A stretch of DNA of 6,782 nt, from assembly GCA_902783795.1 (NCBI GenBank), contig CACZSO010000275.1, positions 1 to 6,782 on the forward strand, in the 5' to 3' direction. The notes beneath the pieces were generated by a model that was not told the origin of the DNA, searched no databases, and saw nothing but the letters and a program-made list of their open reading frames with translations. The stretch's first letter is position 1; every line of letters begins with the position of its first letter. Both the position numbers and the translations under genes were made by a program. Positions 1 through 5,304 of this stretch are shown piece after piece. The stretch comes from an uncultured Eubacteriales bacterium (GTDB lineage Bacteria > Bacillota > Clostridia > Lachnospirales > Lachnospiraceae).

Positions 1-183
1 AGACTCTTCTCCCTGTTGGGGCTGGGCGTGGCCTCACTAAGTTTGTCGCGGAGACTGAAGAGTGAGATGACCACCATCTTGGTGCTGATGGGAGCAGCAG
101 TGCTGATCGTGGTGTTCGGGTATCTGCTTTCCACCGATGTGATCATGCTGATCATGAAGATCGGCGGGGTCACGCTGCAGTAA
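1..183 (+). CDS. C-terminal fragment of an integral membrane protein, probably ABC-2 type permease
   Basis: The frame is open from the first base of the window to a TAA at 181-183, giving the last 60 residues of a protein whose start lies upstream. The fragment is strongly hydrophobic. One segment covers about residues 2-16; a short basic link (SRRLKSE) follows, and then a second membrane helix at about 25-43 (TILVLMGAAVLIVVFGYLL) leads into a short hydrophobic tail. There is no soluble domain in what remains. An ABC ATPase gene starts 102 bases downstream on the same strand, so the most likely identity is the membrane subunit of that transporter. This rests on hydropathy and position only, since no family-defining motif falls in the fragment. 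It could also be an unrelated membrane protein. Confidence 0.6.
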   Translation, partial: RLFSLLGLGVASLSLSRRLKSEMTTILVLMGAAVLIVVFGYLLSTDVIMLIMKIGGVTLQ

Positions 184-285
184 GATGTAACGTTTGGCAG
201 ACGGACTTGACGCTGGAGAAAGAAAGAAGATACGAGATAAACAGAGCAGTAATGGCGCTGTGTTCTGAATAATATACAGAGGTTT

Positions 286-1164
286 ATGATGAAACTGGAA
301 TTAAAGAACCTGTCCCTTTCCTATCAGAATAATAAGATCTTCGCGGTGAAGGATTTAAGCTACGCCTTTACCGAAGGCGTTTATGGCCTTTTAGGTCCGA
401 ACGGTGCCGGTAAGACCACGCTGATGAACTTGATCGTGGGGAATTTAAAAGCCAATGAAGGTGAGATCTTCCTGGACGGGAAAGAGATTCATACCTTAGG
501 CGAAAGCTACAGGACGCTTTTAGGCTACATGCCGCAGATGCAGAGCATGTACGATGATTTCACCGGAGAACGTTTCCTGTGGTACATGGCCGGTCTGAAA
601 GGGATGAAGCATAAAGAAGCTAAAGAGAAGATCAATGACCTCTTTTCCGTGGTAAACCTGGTGGGTGACCGGTATAAGAAGATCCGCAGCTATTCGGGCG
701 GCATGAAGCAGCGGCTTCTGATCGCCCAGGCTCTGCTTAACGACCCGAAGATCCTGATATTGGATGAACCGACAGCAGGCCTGGATCCGCAGGAGAGGAT
801 CAGGATCCGGAACTTCATCAGCACCATTTCCGGAAACCGCATCGTTTTGCTCGCGACACACATTGTATCCGATGTGGAATCCATTGCGAGAGAAACGCTG
901 TTCATGCGCCACGGTGAACTGATCCGCTCGGGCGTTCCGGCAGAGCTTTTGCAGGAGATCGATGGAAAGGTCTTTGAAGTGCTGTTTCCGGAAGAGACGG
1001 AAGCGGTCTTCCCGGAGGATGTACTGGTATCGAACCTGAACCGGACAGCGGAAGGCATCCTGTACCGGGTGGTGAGTGATGAAACACCTTCTGAAGGGAC
1101 TGTACATACTGTACGACCTACTATGGAAGACCTGTATTTGTACCTGATGCGGGAGAAAGACTGA
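286..1164 (+). CDS. ABC transporter ATP-binding protein (ABC-2/BcrA-like)
   Basis: This is the cytoplasmic ATPase subunit of an ABC transporter, 292 residues, a normal length for the single-domain BcrA/CcmA-like class. All nucleotide-binding motifs are present and intact: Walker A GPNGAGKT at 37-44, Q-loop MPQ with Gln84, signature YSGGMKQR at 136-143, Walker B ILILDEP at 156-162 with the catalytic Glu, D-loop AGLD at 164-167 and the H-loop His192. The last 70 or so residues form a non-ATPase tail ending in MEDLYLYLM, as is common in exporters of this class. CAGAGG at 277-282 is the likely ribosome binding site; two ATG codons in tandem (286 and 289) could serve, the second having slightly better spacing. 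It probably works with the membrane protein ending at 183. The substrate cannot be read from the sequence. From memory of clostridial genomes, very similar ATPases often sit at the end of ECF sigma/permease operons, but the upstream part is outside the window. Confidence 0.93.
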   Translation: MMKLELKNLSLSYQNNKIFAVKDLSYAFTEGVYGLLGPNGAGKTTLMNLIVGNLKANEGEIFLDGKEIHTLGESYRTLLGYMPQMQSMYDDFTGERFLWYMAGLKGMKHKEAKEKINDLFSVVNLVGDRYKKIRSYSGGMKQRLLIAQALLNDPKILILDEPTAGLDPQERIRIRNFISTISGNRIVLLATHIVSDVESIARETLFMRHGELIRSGVPAELLQEIDGKVFEVLFPEETEAVFPEDVLVSNLNRTAEGILYRVVSDETPSEGTVHTVRPTMEDLYLYLMREKD

Positions 1165-1176
1165 TTATTGACTGAC

Positions 1177-1212
1177 AAAAAGGTTTTCGGCATGGTTCGG
1201 GAACCTTTTTTA
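1177..1212 (+). terminator. Intrinsic terminator after the ABC ATPase gene
   Basis: AAAAAGGTT (1177-1185) pairs perfectly with AACCTTTTT (1202-1210) around a 16-base loop that can pair further through TTCG-type bases. The T-run at the end of the right arm supplies the U-tract, and the A-run on the left means the hairpin could also act on transcripts from the other strand. It separates the ABC transporter unit from the sigma/serpin unit. Confidence 0.8.
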
Positions 1213-1220
1213 ATGACAAG

Positions 1221-1248
1221 GGGAATGGCTGACATTTTTTTGCGACTT
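1221..1248 (+). promoter_or_regulatory. Candidate ECF-type promoter upstream of the sigma factor gene
   Basis: GGGAAT (1221-1226) and CGACTT (1243-1248) are separated by 16 bases, close to the general ECF pattern GGAAC, about 16 bases, then CGTC. The spacer ends in a run of seven T (1235-1241), which is common in ECF promoters. It lies about 50 bases before the sigma start, where an autoregulated ECF promoter would be expected. An alternative housekeeping reading in the same stretch is CTGACA (1229-1234), 18 bases, GATAAA (1253-1258). The sequence alone does not decide between them. Confidence 0.4.
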
Positions 1249-1296
1249 AATAGATAAAGGATCCTGAAAAACATGTACACATAAGCGGAGAACGGC

Positions 1297-1857
1297 ATGA
1301 TGGAAGACCATGAGATCGTAGCCCTGTACTGGGCCAGAGACGAACAGGCTATTAAAGAGACCGATATGAAATATGGATCGGCTGTGCTTTCTGTGTCTCA
1401 AAATCTTCTGGGAAGCCGTGAGGATGCGGAAGAATGTGTCAATGACACGTATCTGGCAGCGTGGAATTCCATGCCGGAAGAGCGGCCGGAGAAGCTTAGA
1501 GCGTGGCTTCTTAAGGTGGTCCGGAACTTGTCCATCAACCGGTACCGGCATGATCATGCCGGGAAACGTTATGACGGCATGGAGATCCTGTTAAGCGAAC
1601 TGGAAGACTGTGTGCCATCCAGGGAGAACGTGGAGAGGGAGATCGAAGCCGCCGAGACCGGGGAGATCATTGACCGCTGGCTTAAAAGTCTGGACAGCAC
1701 GGACCGCAGGCTTTTTGTCAGACGCTACTTTGACGGAGAAGCGCTGAATACATTAGCGAATGACAGCGGCATGTCCCAAAACCGCCTGGCCAAGCGTATG
1801 TTCCGCTTAAGGAAGCAGCTGAAAGCTGTGCTGGAAAAAGAGGAGATTTTTGTATGA
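1297..1857 (+). CDS. ECF-type RNA polymerase sigma factor
   Basis: This 186-residue protein has the two-domain plan of group 4 (ECF) sigma factors and should direct RNA polymerase to a small set of promoters. Sigma region 2 spans about residues 22-88, with the core-binding helix DAEECVNDTYLAAWNS (43-58) and the region 2.3/2.4 helix LRAWLLKVVRNLSINRYR (67-84) that opens and reads the -10. A charged linker (about 95-120) leads to sigma region 4 (about 122-180), whose helix-turn-helix runs from ALNTLANDSGMS to the basic helix QNRLAKRMFRLRKQL and would read the -35. AAGCGGAG (1283-1290) lies six bases before the ATG. The stop overlaps the serpin start by ATGA, so the two proteins are translationally coupled, as is usual for an ECF factor and its anti-sigma partner. 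The exact ECF group cannot be assigned without a profile search. Confidence 0.93.
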   Translation: MMEDHEIVALYWARDEQAIKETDMKYGSAVLSVSQNLLGSREDAEECVNDTYLAAWNSMPEERPEKLRAWLLKVVRNLSINRYRHDHAGKRYDGMEILLSELEDCVPSRENVEREIEAAETGEIIDRWLKSLDSTDRRLFVRRYFDGEALNTLANDSGMSQNRLAKRMFRLRKQLKAVLEKEEIFV

Positions 1858-3218
1858 GCCGTGAAAGTGAAAGCATATTTGACGGAATTACCCGGATCAG
1901 TGATGAGGTGATCGAGGAAACGCATACGTCTGCGGTCAAAAAACCGGTGCCTTTTCGGACGAAAAGACAACGTCTGTATACCCTGTCAGCAGCAGCTGCG
2001 GCGGTGGTGCTGTTCTTAAGCTTCATCCTGTCCCGCGGTACGCTTAGGGCTTATGCCATCGAAGAAGCGGAATATCCCAAAGAAGCCCGGTATACCTCGG
2101 ACGATGTTTCGATGAAACACTTTCTGGAGGTAAGCGTGCCCGCGATGCTGTCCGGGGCCGGAGATAAAAACATTGTCTGCTCCCCGGTCAATGTGTATCT
2201 GTCTTTGAGTGCCCTGGCGGAGCTCACAGACGGAAATACGCGGCAGGAAATGCTTTCCGTGCTGGATTCCGGGAGCATGGAAGAGCAGCGGAGCAAGGCG
2301 AACCTGTTGTGGAACAACCTGTATGTCAACGATAAGAGAGGGAAGACGCTGCTGGCTTCCTCGGTCTGGCTGGATAAGGATATCCGCTATAATGAAGATA
2401 CCATGAAAGTTCTTTCCGGGAATTATTACGCTTCCTCCTACCGGGGAAAGATGGGCAGCAATGCTTTGAACAGGGCCATGGGTCAGTGGATCTCGAAAAA
2501 TACGGGAGGAAAGCTGGACAACACAGACGGCGGCACAAATCCGGACACGGTTCTGGCCCTGATATCGACGGTTTATTTCAAGGCCAACTGGGACAGTAAA
2601 TTCAGCGCTTCAGACAATTACACAGGTACATTCCACGAAAGCTCCGCCGATGTTCCGGTGACGTTTATGAAGCAGACGCTGAAACAGAGCACATGCATCT
2701 GGGGAGACCGCTTTATGGCTGTCAGCCAGCATTTTGAGACCAACCAGACCATGTATTACATTCTTCCGGATGAGGGGTATACACCGGAGGATCTGCTGAA
2801 TGATCCGGAGTTTCAGAGCCTGATCAGCGGAAGTCTTTCCGAGGGCAGCCTAAAAGACCAGTGTAAACCTATGAAAGTGCATCTTTCCGTGCCGAAATTC
2901 GATATTTCTTCGGAAATAAACCTTAAGGCGGGCTTTGAAAAAATGGGGATCCATGACGTTCTTGATGATAACCGAGCTGATTTCACCCCCATGACAGATC
3001 TGCCAGGTATTGCTCTGGAGGAAGCGACGAACAATGTCCGCGTCACCATTAATGAAAAAGGCTGTGAAGCAGTCTCCTATGTGAAGTTTTTAAACGGTGC
3101 CACAAGTGCCGCTCCGATCGATGATGAGATGGATTTTATTCTGGACCGTCCGTTCATCTTTATGATCACCAACGTTTCTGGAAATCCTTTGTTTTTAGGG
3201 ATTGTGAACCAACCGTAA
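1854..3218 (+). CDS. Membrane-anchored serpin with anti-sigma-like cytoplasmic N-terminus
   Basis: This is a 454-residue type II membrane protein. Residues 1-25 form a short acidic segment (IFDGITRISDEVIEE at 8-22) like the N-terminal tails of clostridial ECF partner proteins. A basic stretch (KKPVPFRTKRQR, 29-40) and one hydrophobic helix (about 41-60) follow, predicting N-in/C-out. AYA at 66-68 is a possible signal peptidase site, so release is an alternative. The serpin domain fills about 85-454: NIVCSPVNVYLSLSALAELTDGN (helix B region, 106-128), VYFKANW (240-246), PKFDISSEINLKAGFEKMGI (347-366), hinge NEKGCEA (400-406), and the closing DRPFIFMITN/PLFLGIVNQP. The reactive loop from Glu401 to Pro433 is about five residues longer than in human alpha-1-antitrypsin; counting from the hinge, P1-P1' is Thr417-Ser418. 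AGGAG (1841-1845) is the ribosome binding site. The ATGA overlap with the sigma gene suggests that this protein controls that factor. Serpin membership is firm; sigma control is inferred. Whether it inhibits proteases is unknown, because P9 is a bulky Tyr. Confidence 0.92.
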   Translation: MSRESESIFDGITRISDEVIEETHTSAVKKPVPFRTKRQRLYTLSAAAAAVVLFLSFILSRGTLRAYAIEEAEYPKEARYTSDDVSMKHFLEVSVPAMLSGAGDKNIVCSPVNVYLSLSALAELTDGNTRQEMLSVLDSGSMEEQRSKANLLWNNLYVNDKRGKTLLASSVWLDKDIRYNEDTMKVLSGNYYASSYRGKMGSNALNRAMGQWISKNTGGKLDNTDGGTNPDTVLALISTVYFKANWDSKFSASDNYTGTFHESSADVPVTFMKQTLKQSTCIWGDRFMAVSQHFETNQTMYYILPDEGYTPEDLLNDPEFQSLISGSLSEGSLKDQCKPMKVHLSVPKFDISSEINLKAGFEKMGIHDVLDDNRADFTPMTDLPGIALEEATNNVRVTINEKGCEAVSYVKFLNGATSAAPIDDEMDFILDRPFIFMITNVSGNPLFLGIVNQP

Positions 3219-3257
3219 TATTTGAAACAAAGCCGCATACACTTATTTTTACCCGGG

Positions 3258-3309
3258 AAGAACAGCCCGGAAGTCAGTGGAAAACACTGATTTCCGGGCT
3301 GTTCTTTTT
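3258..3309 (+). terminator. Strong intrinsic terminator after the serpin gene
   Basis: Left arm 3258-3279 pairs with right arm 3285-3306 over 22 base pairs. The only non-Watson-Crick pair is a G-U (3273/3291), and the loop is GAAAA (3280-3284). The core is AACAGCCCGGAA with TTCCGGGCTGTT, and the stem runs straight into a T-rich end (3305-3309). It closes the sigma/serpin unit a few bases before the next promoter. Confidence 0.93.
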
Positions 3310-3313
3310 ATTA

Positions 3314-3342
3314 TTGACATATTCAATAAGTGGTATTATTAT
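3314..3342 (+). promoter_or_regulatory. Near-consensus housekeeping promoter of the PadR operon
   Basis: TTGACA (3314-3319) is a perfect -35. Seventeen bases later, TATTAT (3337-3342) differs from the -10 consensus at one position. The predicted transcription start, near 3349, falls in the middle of an inverted repeat and gives a leader of about 25 bases before the PadR ATG. A promoter this strong needs repression, which fits the overlapping operator. Confidence 0.85.
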
Positions 3343-3362
3343 ATTCTACAAGTAGAATATAA
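3339..3362 (+). promoter_or_regulatory. Inverted-repeat operator, probable PadR autoregulatory site
   Basis: The core ATATTCTACAAGTAGAATAT (3341-3360) is a perfect dyad with 9-bp arms around AA, extended by TT/AA to 11-bp arms (3339-3349 and 3352-3362). It overlaps the last four bases of the -10 (3339-3342) and the predicted start site, and ends directly before the AGGAGGAGG ribosome binding site (3363-3371). A dimer bound here would block polymerase. PadR-family repressors are dimers that commonly bind dyads at their own promoters; assigning this one to the adjacent PadR is inference from position. Confidence 0.8.
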
Positions 3363-3374
3363 AGGAGGAGGCTC

Positions 3375-3977
3375 ATGCTGAAACATGGTATCCTTGGCCT
3401 GATCAACAATGGCGATAAGACCGGTTATGAGATCATGAGGGTATTCCGGGATTCGCTGGATCATTTCTGGACAGCGCAGACCAGCCAGATCTACCGGGAA
3501 TTGAAGACCATGGAAAAAGCCGGCTGGATCAATGAAACCCATGTGCCTCAGTCCGGAAAGCCGGACAAAAATGTCTATTCGATCACCCCTGCCGGGACCG
3601 ACGAACTGCTTAAGTGGCTTCGGGAGGATAATATTCCCGCAGGCATCAGGAATCCGTTCCTGATGAAGATCTTCTTTATGGGCGAACTGCCGGTGGAAGA
3701 AAACATTGCCTTTTTCAAGGCATTCAGCGAGGCGTCGGTCTTTCCCGATGAAGGAAGACAGGCGTCTGTCAATGCGGATATGTACCGGCAGGCGGTCGAT
3801 CATCCGGAGAAGGCAGTCTACTGGAAACTTACCATCGAATTCGGCCGGATGTACGAGAAAATGCAGCGGGAGTGGTGCAGCTATTGTCTTCGTGAACTGG
3901 AAGGCCTGCAGCGTATGAAAGAGGCTCAGGAACGCCATGACACGATAACTGCGGATACAGAGGAGGAAGAAACATGA
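3375..3977 (+). CDS. PadR family transcriptional regulator
   Basis: This is a 200-residue DNA-binding repressor of the longer PadR type, which has a C-terminal dimerisation domain. The N-terminal winged helix (about 1-75) begins MLKHGILGLINNGDKTGYEIMR; the recognition helix is around TSQIYRELKTMEKAGWI (36-52), and the wing GKPDKNVYSITPAG (61-74) is typical of the family. Residues about 95-185 are predicted helical with heptad-like spacing and match the Vir_act_alpha_C-type domain in style. A charged tail ends in EEEET. The ATG at 3375 is fixed by a very strong AGGAGGAGG three bases upstream of it. The gene leads an operon with two flavodoxin-fold genes and overlaps the first by ATGA. PadR proteins generally release DNA on binding small aromatic or toxic ligands, so the operon may answer a chemical stress such as a phenolic, quinone or drug; the ligand is unknown. 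Confidence 0.93.
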   Translation: MLKHGILGLINNGDKTGYEIMRVFRDSLDHFWTAQTSQIYRELKTMEKAGWINETHVPQSGKPDKNVYSITPAGTDELLKWLREDNIPAGIRNPFLMKIFFMGELPVEENIAFFKAFSEASVFPDEGRQASVNADMYRQAVDHPEKAVYWKLTIEFGRMYEKMQREWCSYCLRELEGLQRMKEAQERHDTITADTEEEET

Positions 3978-4462
3978 AAATGATCATACATGATCTGGAC
4001 CGGGAATATGACGATGTAATTTCAGCCCGATGTGATGTTATGCTGGCAGCGGACGGAAAGTATGCACCTTGCCGGGGCTGTTTTCAGTGCTGGACCAGGC
4101 ATCCGGCGGAATGTTCCATGAAGGATAAACTGCACCAGGTGTGCCGGCTCATGGGACAGGCTGATGAACTGGTGATCATTACGGAAAACCTGTACGGTGA
4201 GTACAGCGCAGCGGTCAAAAATGTGCTGGACCGCTCCATCGGAACCTCTACCCCCTTCAGCACTTACCGCGGTCGGCAGATGCATCACACCCTGCGATAC
4301 GGAAAACATGACCTCTGGAAGGTGATCGTCTACGGCGATATCACCGAACAGGAAAAAGAAACCTTCCGGACGCTGGCAGGACGCAACGCCGTAAATGACG
4401 GTTTTTCACGGTCTGAAGTGGTATTTCTTACGGATCTTACGGAATTGGAGGGGACATTATGA
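3974..4462 (+). CDS. Flavodoxin-like (FMN_red-type) protein with Cys motif, lacking the phosphate loop
   Basis: This 162-residue cytoplasmic protein belongs to the NADPH-dependent FMN reductase/flavodoxin-like fold. The recognisable part is CRGCFQCWTRHPAECSMKD (33-51), with Cys33, Cys36, Cys39 and Cys47, followed by the strand ADELVIITENLYGEYSAAVKNVLDRS (63-88), where family members have a P-V-Y flavin-contact loop; here it reads NLYGEYS. It is shorter than usual at the N-terminus: family members normally open with a GSPR-type phosphate-binding loop, but this one reads MKMIIHDLDREYDD and goes almost directly to the Cys motif. The start is set by the ATGA overlap with PadR and by AGAGGAGGAA just upstream, so the short N-terminus looks genuine rather than misannotated. 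The downstream gene has the missing loop, so the two may form one functional complex. From memory, similar short proteins next to a longer partner recur in Clostridia. The reaction is unknown. Confidence 0.82.
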   Translation: MKMIIHDLDREYDDVISARCDVMLAADGKYAPCRGCFQCWTRHPAECSMKDKLHQVCRLMGQADELVIITENLYGEYSAAVKNVLDRSIGTSTPFSTYRGRQMHHTLRYGKHDLWKVIVYGDITEQEKETFRTLAGRNAVNDGFSRSEVVFLTDLTELEGTL

Positions 4463-5205
4463 AAACATTGTTCATCAACTGCAGTCCCAAGGAACGCTTC
4501 TGCGCCTCCGCTTATTTCCTCTTTCTGCAGCGGCTGTTTATCAAAGGAGAGAAGGTCAATGAGAAGCTGCGGACGCCGGCAGATCACAGCCGTATCCTGG
4601 AACAATTAAACGATGTGCAGACGGTGGTATTCGGTCTTCCGCTTTATGTGGACGGTGTCCCGTCGCATGTGCTGAAATTTCTTAAGGAGATGGAAGCGTA
4701 CTGCAGACAGAACGAGCTGCAGCTGCATGTTTACTGTATCGCCAACAACGGCTTTATCGAAGGCCGTCAGAATGAGCCGCTGATGCAGGTTTTTGAGAAC
4801 TTCTGCAGCCGGGCAGAGCTTTTGTGGGGCGGCGGTGTCGGGATCGGCGGCGGGGTGATGCTGAACGTGACACGGATCCTCTTTATAGTTGACATTGGCT
4901 TATTAGTGCTGAATACGGTGCTCAGTGTAGTCAATACCGGTTCCTTCTTCTCCAAAGACGCCTGGCTCAGTTTTGGGGAGAATGCCCTGCTGCTTCTGTA
5001 CTTTAATCTGGGCGTTCTGTTTTACCTCATGCGTATGGGCCGCTCCATTAATAAAGGCCTGTTTGCCGGGAAAAAGTACACCCGGATCCTGATCCCTTCC
5101 TTCATCTTCATCATCTTTGCGGACATTTTCTTCGTCATCATTTCGCTGTTTGAAGGCGGCCTGTTCCGCGGCTGGCTGGCAAAAAAACCATACGAAGAAG
5201 AATAA
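4459..5205 (+). CDS. Flavodoxin-like domain fused to a three-helix membrane tail
   Basis: This 248-residue protein has an N-terminal flavodoxin-like domain (about 1-133). MKTLFINCSPK (1-11) is the first strand with a phosphate-loop-like turn, and TVVFGLPLYVDGVPSHVLKFLKEME (55-79) is the second flavin-contact loop and following helix. The stretch VYCIANNGFIEGRQNEPLM (91-109) and the Gly-rich WGGGVGIGGG (123-132) complete the domain. It lacks the Cys cluster seen in the upstream partner. Three membrane helices follow at about 137-157, 174-192 and 209-231, with a basic loop (GKKYTR) between the second and third and a charged end KKPYEEE. The soluble domain is therefore anchored at the inner face of the membrane. 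The start overlaps the previous stop by ATGA and has GGAGGGG upstream (from 4447). As the last gene of the PadR operon it is probably co-produced with the 162-residue partner and could bring that protein to the membrane. A redox role is inferred from fold only. Confidence 0.8.
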   Translation: MKTLFINCSPKERFCASAYFLFLQRLFIKGEKVNEKLRTPADHSRILEQLNDVQTVVFGLPLYVDGVPSHVLKFLKEMEAYCRQNELQLHVYCIANNGFIEGRQNEPLMQVFENFCSRAELLWGGGVGIGGGVMLNVTRILFIVDIGLLVLNTVLSVVNTGSFFSKDAWLSFGENALLLLYFNLGVLFYLMRMGRSINKGLFAGKKYTRILIPSFIFIIFADIFFVIISLFEGGLFRGWLAKKPYEEE

Positions 5206-5236
5206 GTCTGCAGAAGAGATTTTTTTGAATTCGTCC

Positions 5237-5265
5237 TTTGAATATGGCCGGAATCCTGTTATAAT
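5237..5265 (+). promoter_or_regulatory. Extended -10 promoter of the MFS transporter gene
   Basis: TTTGAA (5237-5242), a 17-base spacer and a perfect TATAAT (5260-5265) with TG at 5257-5258, one base before the -10 (the extended -10 signature). It lies 40 bases before the MFS ATG. No copy of the ATTCTAC/GTAGAAT dyad found at the PadR promoter is present, so direct control by that PadR is not supported by the sequence. Confidence 0.82.
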
Positions 5266-5304
5266 GATACCTGTCAATGTTAAAAAAGCGAAAGGGACGG
5301 ATGT

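Noticed and set aside
186..212. TGTAAC at 186-191 as an ECF-type -35 before the ABC ATPase gene
   Set aside because: No CGTC-like -10 occurs at the right distance, so there is no support for control by the downstream sigma factor.
207..236. Possible promoter before the ABC ATPase gene (TTGACG, 18 bases, TACGAG)
   Set aside because: The -35 is fair but the -10 matches only about half the consensus. The gene may simply be co-transcribed with the membrane protein ending at 183.
690..1298. Open reading frame of 202 codons on the minus strand across the ABC ATPase gene
   Set aside because: It lies opposite a gene with every ABC motif intact, has no plausible ribosome binding site or family features, and its Ser/Arg-rich composition is typical of an antisense shadow.
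5206..5226. T-run (5220-5226) after the membrane-flavodoxin gene as an intrinsic terminator
   Set aside because: The preceding TCTGCAGA palindrome is too short to form a stable hairpin with a loop, so no convincing terminator is visible between this gene and the MFS promoter.
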